Source: an uncultured Eubacterium sp.
Lineage (GTDB): Bacteria > Bacillota_A > Clostridia > Lachnospirales > Lachnospiraceae
Reading direction: 5' to 3'
Length of the DNA stretch: 14,975 nt
NCBI GenBank assembly: GCA_948759685.1
Contig: CAQBGY010000056.1
Location: 1 to 14,975 of the forward strand
Part shown: piece after piece, positions 1 to 6,180 of the stretch
Numbering within the stretch: the first letter of the stretch is position 1
Layout: every line of letters starts with the position of its first letter
Notes under the pieces: generated by a model
Told to the model about the DNA's origin: nothing
Database searches by the model: none
What the model saw: the letters and a program-made list of their open reading frames with translations, nothing else
Position numbers and translations under genes: made by a program

Positions 1-218
1 AGTAAGTTACATGCGAATATAAGAGCGGGAGATTTTTCTTTTTAGAGGAAAGGTAGAAATTTTTCCGCATTAACATCGCTTTCTGTATAAAGGATTTATA
101 GCATAACCGTTTTAAGTAATGTTTAGGATTAACTTCCTATGGGGTATTTCTCTCACTGTTTTCAATAGCCATCACTCCACATTTAAAGCAAAGAAGCGAA
201 TTAAGCTAACTTATTCAA

Positions 219-359
219 GTGCAAAGGTACTTCGGGTTCTTAACGAAAAAACAAGGTCAAGCCGTTCCGGTTTTGAAAAAAATCTTCCCTGCGCCATAAA
301 TGGCACGAGGTATTTTTTCCAAAAACCTTGTTTTTCCTGAACCCTACCTTTTGATGCAC
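219..359. repeat. Large nested imperfect inverted repeat (~140 nt)
   Basis: The outer arms are 219-256 and 326-359. The left arm reads GTGC-AAAGGTA...GGTTC...AAAAACAAGG and the right arm is its imperfect reverse complement (CCTTGTTTTTCCTGAACC, then CTACCTTTTG, then GCAC). Inside lies a second pair, GGTTTTGAAAAAAAT (269-283) against ATTTTTTCCAAAAACC (312-327), capped by GCCAT-AA-ATGGC (293-304). Together they could fold into one long hairpin in RNA or a cruciform in DNA. Possible roles are a bidirectional terminator, a structured regulatory RNA or leader, a MITE-like insertion, or a recombination/attachment structure. The sequence shows the symmetry but not the role. Confidence 0.8.
222..229 (-). 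promoter_or_regulatory. Candidate Bacteroidetes promoter -7 box, leftward
   Basis: Plus-strand CAAAGGTA reads TACCTTTG on the minus strand, an exact match to the Bacteroides primary sigma factor -7 consensus TAnnTTTG. The -33 box is weak: the best candidate is CTTG (plus 252-255), 22 nt upstream, against TTTG at about 19-21 nt expected. Transcription would start near 212-215 and run leftward out of the window. A near match on the plus strand (TACCTTTTG, 345-353) in the opposite arm could drive the operon starting at 410, but it has one extra T and no good -33 box. Confidence 0.35.
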
Positions 360-409
360 ATGAAATAAGTCAGCTCAACTCGTCAATGCATAAAAAAAAT
401 GTCGTGATT

Positions 410-673
410 ATGAAAACAGCAAGAGAAATACATAACGGAAATAAGAACAGACTCAATCTGCCTCTGCATAAATGGCTTGGATGGTCGGTTCGGCTCATCC
501 TTTCAGGCTTCTGTTGGAGTATGTACGGAGGTCGTCTTTTAGCGTGGTTTATCGGTTTGTGGCTTGCAAAAGAGCTGATGATAGGCGTGTTCCGTTTTGT
601 ATGGGGTTGCCTGATTGCCATGCTTTCCTTTGCTATCATAGTCGGGATTATCATTTGGTTATTAATATTTTAA
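410..673 (+). CDS. Small hydrophobic membrane protein, unknown function
   Basis: An 87-aa protein with a short basic N-terminus followed by hydrophobic stretches at about residues 22-37, 42-59 and 62-87, so two or three membrane segments ending almost at the C-terminus. ATG 410 was preferred because it follows an A-rich stretch; an in-frame ATG at 386 would add eight residues. The gene is first in a plus-strand run of six and ends 11 nt before the SLOG gene, so the two are probably cotranscribed. No family is recognised. Such small membrane proteins recur in the accessory parts of Bacteroides conjugative elements, and a partnership with the SLOG protein is only inferred from adjacency. Confidence 0.6.
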   Translation: MKTAREIHNGNKNRLNLPLHKWLGWSVRLILSGFCWSMYGGRLLAWFIGLWLAKELMIGVFRFVWGCLIAMLSFAIIVGIIIWLLIF

Positions 674-684
674 TACATACAGTT

Positions 685-1173
685 ATGACAATGGATATTA
701 CAAAATCAGTAGCGTTCACCGGACATCGTCCGGAACGTATCCACCAAGTCGGTATGCTACATCTTTATCTGGATATAGTTTCGCAAGTAAGAAGGTTGTA
801 TGGTTTGGGCTACCGATACTTTCTAAGCGGAATGGCAGAAGGCTTTGACCTGCTTGCAGCCCAAGCTGTAGCCGACCTCAAAGCAGAATACATGGACATT
901 CGACTCATTGCCGTTGTACCGTTCCGCCATCAGTCAAACAGATACCGGCCGGAGAATAAATCTTTATACGATCGGATAATGAAAACTGCCGATAAAGCGG
1001 TTATTCTCCGGGAAGATTACCGCAAAGGCTGCTTCCACCACAGGAACGACTACCTGATTGACAACTCCGAAATTGTGTTAGCCTATTGGGACAAGCAACC
1101 CTATGGAGGTACTTATTATACCATAGGAAAAGCACAAATGATAAACAGAATCATTATAAACCTTTATAAATAA
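685..1173 (+). CDS. SLOG-superfamily protein (DUF1273/YpsA-like)
   Basis: A 162-aa protein with hallmarks of the DUF1273/YpsA-type SLOG fold: FTGHR at residues 11-15, a small-residue loop SGMAEGFD at 48-55, and a VVPF strand end at 77-80, with a C-terminal YGGTYYTIGKA segment. SLOG (SMF/DprA-LOG) domains are Rossmann-like folds that bind nucleotides or nucleotide-derived ligands. Members act in DNA uptake, cytokinin-type nucleotide processing and prophage or defence systems. The frame stays open upstream to 472, but that would overlap the membrane-protein gene; ATG 685, 11 nt after that gene's stop, starts directly before the conserved FTGHR region. Its role on this element is unknown. The ligand and the partner, possibly the adjacent membrane protein, are inference. 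Confidence 0.85.
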   Translation: MTMDITKSVAFTGHRPERIHQVGMLHLYLDIVSQVRRLYGLGYRYFLSGMAEGFDLLAAQAVADLKAEYMDIRLIAVVPFRHQSNRYRPENKSLYDRIMKTADKAVILREDYRKGCFHHRNDYLIDNSEIVLAYWDKQPYGGTYYTIGKAQMINRIIINLYK

Positions 1174-1179
1174 AGCCTT

Positions 1180-1398
1180 ATGAAACGATACAGCAAGACT
1201 ATCGCACAGCAATGCAGATATTACGAAGTAAGCAACATTTTTGAGTACATGGTGGAAACTTACCTGAATGGCAACATCACCACTTTTGGAGAGCTTTACC
1301 GAGAATTGTGCAAAAAAGCGAGAAAAGATTTTGTCGACTTCCTTCTCAGTGAGGTAGAGCCGATATACTGGAGAGAGATTTTGAAAATGACTGTCTAA
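1180..1398 (+). CDS. Conserved-looking small protein, unknown function
   Basis: A 72-aa, largely polar and charged protein without signal peptide or membrane segment, probably helical and cytoplasmic. It starts 6 nt after the SLOG gene stop and its TAA overlaps the next start in a TAATG junction, so it sits inside the operon and is probably translationally coupled to its downstream neighbour. The tyrosine-rich N-terminal half (SKTIAQQCRYYEVSNIFEYM) and a cluster of lysines and arginines in the middle could support nucleic acid or protein contacts, but nothing diagnostic is seen. No function is assigned. Confidence 0.7.
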   Translation: MKRYSKTIAQQCRYYEVSNIFEYMVETYLNGNITTFGELYRELCKKARKDFVDFLLSEVEPIYWREILKMTV

Positions 1399-1673
1399 TG
1401 AATAAATCTGGAAATATGAACGTAACATTTGAAACCGTAATTTGTGCATGGGATGAAAAAATCCCTGCACTTCTTATCCAACTGGTAAATACCCTTCTCT
1501 TTTGCCGGACAGAAGAAGAACTCCGCCAATCTATTGATAAACTTCGGGAAACGACCGAACTGGACGAGTATTTCACTTACGGCTACGGCTCACACCATTT
1601 CTGGTGCAACCAGCGCATTTCCAAAGGGAATGTACTGTTCATCCAAAGTCGGCTATTCATTGCAGAATTTTAA
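1398..1673 (+). CDS. Small acidic/aromatic protein, unknown function
   Basis: A 91-aa protein whose ATG overlaps the upstream TAA (TAATG), giving translational coupling. A second in-frame ATG at 1416 (MNVTFETVICAW) is a plausible alternative that would remove six residues. The central part is helical and acidic (EEELRQSIDKLRE), and the C-terminal part is rich in aromatic residues and glycine (YGYGSHHFWCNQ). No signal peptide or membrane segment and no family are recognised. Its place between the SLOG gene and the clamp-motif gene suggests a shared accessory task on the element. Confidence 0.65.
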   Translation: MNKSGNMNVTFETVICAWDEKIPALLIQLVNTLLFCRTEEELRQSIDKLRETTELDEYFTYGYGSHHFWCNQRISKGNVLFIQSRLFIAEF

Positions 1674-1693
1674 CCCTCTAACATATAGATGAT

Positions 1694-2281
1694 ATGAAAC
1701 CAATATCTCAAATGACACGAGAAGAGAAATTGCAGGAGATTGTAGAATACAATCCTTGCAGGATAGAACGTAATGCTGTCCTCCGTTACTTGTTAGCGGT
1801 ACGCCGTAACGATACGGAACAAATCGCTTATTTCGAGAGTTTTGGAAAGAGTGTACGCCACATCATACTCAACGTGCGAACGTATGAAAGAGGGTTGATT
1901 TTCGGCTATATGGGCAAGCAGTTCAACGAACACGGTTGGATAAATGGCATGTTACCGATAATAGAGGAAATCAAATTGGACACATTCAACACAATCCACA
2001 TCGGACAATCCATTGACGGAACGTATGCGGTAACCATCAATTGGTGTACCGGCACAGCCGGAGGCGGTAGCCACCCGTCCGTTTGGGATGAACCTGTCAG
2101 AGATTATAAAGAAGCTGTCCGGCAAGGAATCCGCCTGTTGGAGCAACAATACAATAAAGCGGAACATAGCTCTGATTCTGACAGAGGCAATTATAACCCG
2201 AATATCATTCGCAACCTGAAAAGTAAATTACTGGAACTCAAACGGCAATATACCCAACCCAGACAGCTAAGTCTGTTTTAA
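1694..2281 (+). CDS. Accessory protein with C-terminal sliding-clamp-binding motif
   Basis: A 195-aa soluble protein. The last five residues are QLSLF (codons 2264-2278, directly before TAA), an exact match to the eubacterial beta-clamp (DnaN) binding consensus QL[S/D]LF. The motif follows a basic, probably helical and flexible tail (about residues 165-190). The body has a charged N-terminal helix region, then mixed beta-like sequence with a glycine-rich loop (TAGGGSHPS, near residues 120-128). No catalytic motif is recognised. The clamp-binding tail suggests recruitment to replication forks or to newly replicated, transferred DNA. The gene starts 20 nt after its neighbour and belongs to the six-gene operon. 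I infer a DNA-replication-linked or establishment role; biochemical function is unknown. Confidence 0.75.
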   Translation: MKPISQMTREEKLQEIVEYNPCRIERNAVLRYLLAVRRNDTEQIAYFESFGKSVRHIILNVRTYERGLIFGYMGKQFNEHGWINGMLPIIEEIKLDTFNTIHIGQSIDGTYAVTINWCTGTAGGGSHPSVWDEPVRDYKEAVRQGIRLLEQQYNKAEHSSDSDRGNYNPNIIRNLKSKLLELKRQYTQPRQLSLF

Positions 2282-2309
2282 TATTCATGAACCATAAAAT
2301 CCATAAGTT

Positions 2310-2528
2310 ATGACAACGAAAATGAACAAGAATGGAGTTTCAACCTGCAAGGCAGGTGAGAAATATGAAAAATTCCAAATGACCATAGGACGGAAAAGGC
2401 GCACGTTCTACCATTATGATTACAGGGATACGGCAGACAATGAACTTTTCTCCTGTGTAAAGCCTACATTGGAAGAGTGCAGGCGATTGTGTAATGAATG
2501 GCTTAAAAAGAAAGAGGATAGGAAATAA
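2310..2528 (+). CDS. DUF3873-type small protein
   Basis: A 72-aa basic protein with aromatic and charged residues (KYEKFQMTIGRKRRTFYHYDYRD) resembling the DUF3873 proteins found in Bacteroides conjugative elements, recognised by sequence feel rather than by search. It is probably cytoplasmic, with no membrane segment. It begins 28 nt after the clamp-motif gene and is the last gene of the plus-strand operon: a perfect hairpin follows 10 nt after its stop codon. Function is unknown. Its lysine/arginine content and its place next to a putative clamp-binding protein are compatible with nucleic acid binding, but this is not shown. Confidence 0.7.
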   Translation: MTTKMNKNGVSTCKAGEKYEKFQMTIGRKRRTFYHYDYRDTADNELFSCVKPTLEECRRLCNEWLKKKEDRK

Positions 2529-2538
2529 TACAGAAACA

Positions 2539-2576
2539 AGCTCCCTTTACCGGCTTCCATTCCGGTAAAGGGAGCT
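2539..2576. terminator. Bidirectional hairpin terminator between convergent operons
   Basis: AGCTCCCTTTACCGG (2539-2553) and CCGGTAAAGGGAGCT (2562-2576) form a perfect 15-bp stem with an 8-nt loop. It lies 10 nt after the last plus-strand gene and 13 nt after the stop of the last tra-operon gene, exactly where convergent operons need a terminator. The plus-strand side is followed by a T-enriched stretch (ATCTCATTAGTTTTC), not a clean U-tract. The symmetry means it can act on both transcripts. Confidence 0.85.
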
Positions 2577-2589
2577 ATCTCATTAGTTT

Positions 2590-3180
2590 TCATTCAGGTT
2601 CGGTTCTTCCACGCCGTGTGGATGCAGACAATGTACCAACATATTTCTTCATGTCATCAGCCATCCGGCTTTCCTCATATCTGGAACGGTTCAGATTCTC
2701 AAACACGATCTGTTTTGGAAGGACTTTCCAACAAAAGTAACTTGATCCGAAATAGGTGGCATTCTTTTCCGTAAATTGAATACGCTTGTCAAACAACAAC
2801 ATCTGCATCTCCTTCTCCCAGAACAAGCGAGCCGGCGCACTGCTGTTCAACCATAGGTTGGAAAGCAGTAACACAAACGGTTTGCCGAGTGCAAGGCAGC
2901 GTGCCACAACCTTCTGCTTGATACTGAACGGCGGATTGGAAACAATCAGATCCCATTCTTCCGGATCGTAAACGAAGAAGTCCTCACCGGTAAGGATATG
3001 GGAGTGAACCACCCTGATACCGGCGGCTTTCAACGCCAACACATATTCACTATGTTCCGTATCAAACGGACACCAGACGATTTTATTTCCGGGTATATAT
3101 TTAATTATAGGAGCCACAGCATAAGCCGGCGTGTACTGCTCGTCGCTGTTTTTTTTCAGAGTATATCCGGCATAGATCAT
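2590..3180 (-). CDS. NPPF-motif DNA adenine methyltransferase-like protein
   Basis: A 196-aa protein with the catalytic motif of amino-methyltransferases, SNPPF at residues 81-85, preceded by a hydrophobic strand (WDLIV). An N-terminal DEQYTP segment (13-18) and a strand IVWCPFD (34-40) occupy the position of the SAM-binding motif I, but the usual FxGxG is not visible, as in several small phage or plasmid adenine methylases. This makes an N6-adenine methyltransferase fold likely and activity uncertain. The start overlaps the stop of traQ by 4 nt (ATGA), so it is translationally coupled to the tra operon and is its last gene. No restriction endonuclease lies nearby, so it would be an orphan enzyme, plausibly protecting the element's DNA from recipient restriction or marking it. 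The specificity is unknown. Confidence 0.75.
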   Translation of the reverse strand: MIYAGYTLKKNSDEQYTPAYAVAPIIKYIPGNKIVWCPFDTEHSEYVLALKAAGIRVVHSHILTGEDFFVYDPEEWDLIVSNPPFSIKQKVVARCLALGKPFVLLLSNLWLNSSAPARLFWEKEMQMLLFDKRIQFTEKNATYFGSSYFCWKVLPKQIVFENLNRSRYEESRMADDMKKYVGTLSASTRRGRTEPE

Positions 3181-3629
3181 TCGGTATCCTCCTTTTTATC
3201 GTCCACTTCATTGTTAAAAGCAAAAGACTTTTGCACAATCTGGCCGAAGGAATCAAGAATGTAAATATCTATTTTTTGTTGGTCTGTGTCAAGTGACTTG
3301 TAATAGAGCCTGAATGTTTCTTCCGGCAACGGATACAGGTCATTCGGCAACAAAACCGTACCGTCCTCCATGCGAAGTTCCCCTTTGCCTGTCGGTTGGA
3401 AATACCTGATAAAGTATTTAGTGTCCTGATACTCACCGCTTCTTATGAGCTGACAACGAATTTCCGCTTCCTCGCCCTTTACGATTGTCGTCTGCACCGG
3501 CAAGGTCACCAAATCAAACTCATACACCTGCTGAACGTCCAATTTGCCAGAACAGGCAGTTACACAAATCACGCCGATAAGCGTGAATGCAACAATAAAC
3601 AATGTTTCTATCATATTTTTCATACACAT
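3177..3629 (-). CDS. traQ: Conjugal transfer lipoprotein TraQ (DUF3872)
   Basis: A 150-aa protein that matches the TraQ/DUF3872 family of CTnDOT-type elements in length, sequence character and operon position. A hydrophobic N-terminal segment ends in V-T-A-C with Cys26, a plausible lipobox, so the mature protein should be a lipoprotein with a periplasmic or outer-membrane location. The rest is soluble and beta-rich. The start at 3629 gives MCMKNM; the in-frame ATG at 3623 is equally possible. It begins 7 nt after the cytosine methyltransferase gene and overlaps the next gene by 4 nt. Its exact role in mating is not established to my knowledge. Confidence 0.85.
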   Translation of the reverse strand: MCMKNMIETLFIVAFTLIGVICVTACSGKLDVQQVYEFDLVTLPVQTTIVKGEEAEIRCQLIRSGEYQDTKYFIRYFQPTGKGELRMEDGTVLLPNDLYPLPEETFRLYYKSLDTDQQKIDIYILDSFGQIVQKSFAFNNEVDDKKEDTE

Positions 3630-3636
3630 TAAAAAA

Positions 3637-4530
3637 TTAATCGTTTAAGACTGTGTTTCTTCTAATTCGTTCCGCTATGGTACGTACCACCGGCACGCTT
3701 ACAGCATTGCCAAGCATCGCATACCGGTTGGCTCGTGAGATTGTATCCACTTCCTCATTGAAAATTCCATATCTGGTAAAATCATCGGGAAAGCCTTGCA
3801 AGCGTTCACATTCCACCTCCGTCAGCATACGGATTCGGGCTTTCTGATCTTCGGTCGGTTGTTCGTTAAAAGTTTCTCCCGGTTTCAGGTTTATCAGATA
3901 GTTGCCTAAATTGGGTTGTTTGTAGTAGTTACGTGTTATCGTTCCGCAGGCACGGGGATAAACCGTGTCTTTCCTGCACGGAGGATTCCCTCCACCCGGC
4001 GCCGGGAAAGGAAATACATCTCCGGTACATCGGTCTGCAACACGTCCGACAAGGTAGATTCTCTCTCTGTTTTGGGGTAGAAACCATGCCGTATTAAACA
4101 ATTGCCATTCAAGTCGATAACCGCCAATGTTGGTAAACGCTTTGATAATGCTCCAAAAATCTGATCGATGCTTTGCGAAGAAGACTCCCTTAACATTCTC
4201 CCAGATAAAAACGTCAGGTCTGAATCTCCTGACGGCTTCGACAGCATACCAGACAAGGGAACTTGCCCCTCCACGCAGTCCGCTACCGTCGCCGACTGAA
4301 CTAAAATTCTGGCAAGGACTTCCGAAAGTGATGATGTCGGGATGTTCGATTCTCGCTGTTCCGATTTCTGTAACCGATCCGATATGTTCCGCATAAGGAA
4401 AATTGTATTTGAAGTTGGCGATTGCATTTTTTTCTATCTCCGAGAAATATACTTTCTCAAACGAGTATCCGGCAGCCTGCAATCCTTTACTAAAGCCACC
4501 AATACCCGAAAATAATTCCAAAAGAACCAT
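3637..4530 (-). CDS. C5-cytosine DNA methyltransferase in the tra operon
   Basis: A 297-aa cytosine-C5 methyltransferase transferring methyl groups from SAM to DNA. Ordered motifs are visible: motif I ELFSGIGGF (5-13), motif IV GSPCQ with catalytic Cys73, motif VI ENV (111-113), motif VIII QNRERIYLVG (153-162), motif IX around ERLQGFPDDF, and motif X GNAVSVPVV (274-282). The region between VIII and IX is short, so the target-recognition domain is small. All key residues are present and the protein looks active. The gene starts 3 nt after traO and ends 7 nt before traQ, so it is embedded in the tra operon where CTnDOT has traP. No cognate endonuclease is nearby, making it an orphan enzyme, probably for self-protection during transfer. 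The target sequence cannot be predicted. Confidence 0.95.
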   Translation of the reverse strand: MVLLELFSGIGGFSKGLQAAGYSFEKVYFSEIEKNAIANFKYNFPYAEHIGSVTEIGTARIEHPDIITFGSPCQNFSSVGDGSGLRGGASSLVWYAVEAVRRFRPDVFIWENVKGVFFAKHRSDFWSIIKAFTNIGGYRLEWQLFNTAWFLPQNRERIYLVGRVADRCTGDVFPFPAPGGGNPPCRKDTVYPRACGTITRNYYKQPNLGNYLINLKPGETFNEQPTEDQKARIRMLTEVECERLQGFPDDFTRYGIFNEEVDTISRANRYAMLGNAVSVPVVRTIAERIRRNTVLND

Positions 4531-4533
4531 GCC

Positions 4534-5118
4534 CTAATTAATTATAAATTTCAGTCCCACCCCGAATTGGAAGTGAAAATGCCCGCTGTCATTTCCCCAA
4601 AGACAACGCTCACGGGCATGGAACAGCAATACTACCTGATTGGTAAGATAGGTTTCTATCTCCAGTGATACAGCACCTCCATAGATGAACGCATCCCCGG
4701 CACGCAAGCGTGAGCCGTCGAACAGCGTACTTGTACCCCAATTCACGGTTTCATATCCCGCCAACGCCGAAGCGCCGGCATAGCAGAGGAACACCTTGTT
4801 GGCATCCGAGAGGAAATTATAATAATAACCGCCTTCCGCAGTGAATTGGGAAATCGGGACACGTATGTCCTTGTATGGGTAATACTTTTGGAGATACTCA
4901 CCCCCGAATACCCACTTATGGCAACCGTTCACATACCTGTCCATCCCCAGCCCGAAATGGTAACCCAACTCGTTACGCTTGTCCACCGTATGAAAACCGT
5001 CCGTCATGCCGGCAGTAATACGCAACCCTCTTATTCTGGGCAGACAACGTTGGGCATGTGCCTTGTCCATCAGGACAAAGCACAAAAACATACATATAAT
5101 AATAGATAGCCTTTTCAT
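4534..5118 (-). CDS. traO: Conjugal transfer protein TraO
   Basis: A 194-aa protein of the CTnDOT TraO type. The N-terminus is a clear signal peptide: a basic start, a hydrophobic core, and a likely cleavage after AHA (residues 20-22). The mature part is rich in aromatic and glycine residues in alternating patterns, with strand-like segments ending in aromatic residues (FQFGVGLKFIIN), as expected for a small outer-membrane beta-barrel. It would be an envelope component of the mating apparatus. The gene starts 1 nt after the traN stop, and its own stop is 3 nt before the methyltransferase start. Confidence 0.9.
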   Translation of the reverse strand: MKRLSIIICMFLCFVLMDKAHAQRCLPRIRGLRITAGMTDGFHTVDKRNELGYHFGLGMDRYVNGCHKWVFGGEYLQKYYPYKDIRVPISQFTAEGGYYYNFLSDANKVFLCYAGASALAGYETVNWGTSTLFDGSRLRAGDAFIYGGAVSLEIETYLTNQVVLLFHARERCLWGNDSGHFHFQFGVGLKFIIN

Positions 5119-5119
5119 C

Positions 5120-6139
5120 TTATTTCACCTTTAGCTCGTTAATAACTTTAGCACGGATCAACTCGGCATTGGTCAGGATAAACTGCTGATGTCTTCCCCC
5201 GTTCTGCTCGTTCATCTCGACAATCAACTGCTTGTCATCCGGCAAGGTAAATTTAGGTAAGGTAAATACTGTCCGTTCATTGCTTTTTCCATGAACTGTC
5301 GTCACATAGTTGAAAGCACGAAGCGGCACGATAACCTGCTCCTGAATGGCAGTACGTTTTGCCACCTTTTTATCCACCACCTTAAAGGTTATGAAGTCAA
5401 TGGAGAATGGCACGTTGGAAGCGTTCTTCAGTTCCGTATGGAAATAAAGCAGACCGTTGTGTGTATAAATCCCCTTCAAAATATATTGGATACCGAAGCG
5501 TTTACAGCCGATATGCTTCACCAGACGCTTGTTATTGTCATAAACGGACTTCATAATCAGCCGTACCAATAGCGGTGACTCGTTGCCGAGTTCTGTAAGA
5601 TAGATTTCCTGCGAGTTGTTCGGTCTGTTCACCGCCTCGCCATCGTGGATGAAGTCTTTCATCTCGATATTCAATTTGGTCGGCTCATCTGCATACTTCA
5701 CGTTGAACGTATAATAGCTGCCATCATCCGTGATCACTGCCAGATTGGTTTCACGTGAGAAGTCCCTCAATGCCGCTTTCACCCGAAGCACGTTCTCCGA
5801 ACCATCCGCTTTACCGGCAAGAATATCCGCTGATCCTAAATCTACATACTTGATAGCTGCCGGGAAGATAAGATGTACTGTTTTATTGAATGTTACCTCC
5901 AAAGCGTATGGAGGAATCATCCGGTCAAATGTCACCGGTCGTGTCAACCCGTCAAACAAATCACCGGTGGACGGACTGCGTCTTGCATTCTCCTTATCCG
6001 ATAGTGGCATGGTTTCCGTGTCTTCGGAATCCGCTGTTTTTTCCGTGTTATTTTCTGTCTTTTCCACTTTCACGGTCTTTTGTGCATAAGCACCGGTCAT
6101 ACCAATGGCAAAAGCCATCATTAAAATTACTCTTTTCAT
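5120..6139 (-). CDS. traN: Conjugative transposon protein TraN (DUF4138, VirB9-like)
   Basis: A 339-aa protein of the TraN/DUF4138 family. An N-terminal signal peptide (about residues 1-19, ending GAYA-Q) is followed by a short acidic, low-complexity linker (about 25-50, EKT/ED-rich) and then a beta-rich periplasmic region. Family position and neighbours (TraM before, TraO after) fit a VirB9-like part of the core complex spanning to the outer membrane. It starts 41 nt after traM, one of the longer gaps in the operon; that gap is AT-rich and shows no clear promoter. The protein appears complete. Confidence 0.9.
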   Translation of the reverse strand: MKRVILMMAFAIGMTGAYAQKTVKVEKTENNTEKTADSEDTETMPLSDKENARRSPSTGDLFDGLTRPVTFDRMIPPYALEVTFNKTVHLIFPAAIKYVDLGSADILAGKADGSENVLRVKAALRDFSRETNLAVITDDGSYYTFNVKYADEPTKLNIEMKDFIHDGEAVNRPNNSQEIYLTELGNESPLLVRLIMKSVYDNNKRLVKHIGCKRFGIQYILKGIYTHNGLLYFHTELKNASNVPFSIDFITFKVVDKKVAKRTAIQEQVIVPLRAFNYVTTVHGKSNERTVFTLPKFTLPDDKQLIVEMNEQNGGRHQQFILTNAELIRAKVINELKVK

Positions 6140-6180
6140 GCTTGTTACTTTTATTTGGTAATAAATTGGATTTGAATAGT

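Larger units (their letters stand above)
1..409. other. Long intergenic region upstream of the plus-strand small-gene operon
   Basis: No convincing protein gene is seen. A 73-codon open frame at 119-340 lacks any recognisable family feature and runs through a strong inverted repeat. The region is AT-rich and contains the nested inverted repeat at 219-359, a perfect Bacteroidetes-type -7 box on the minus strand (222-229) and an 11-codon minus-strand mini-ORF at 137-172. It probably carries the divergent control region of the plus-strand operon starting at 410 and of something transcribed leftward beyond the window. It could also be close to an end of the element. Confidence 0.6.

Noticed and set aside
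119..340. 73-codon plus-strand ORF in the upstream region
   Set aside because: It runs through the inverted repeat, shows no family-like pattern, and its composition follows the repeat rather than a protein.
370..654. 94-codon minus-strand ORF
   Set aside because: Antisense shadow of the small membrane protein.
472..684. N-terminal extension of the SLOG protein
   Set aside because: It overlaps the membrane-protein gene in another frame; the conserved FTGHR region begins just after ATG 685.
3936..4427. 163-codon minus-strand ORF inside the cytosine methyltransferase
   Set aside because: An alternate frame of a gene with complete methyltransferase motifs; no features of its own.
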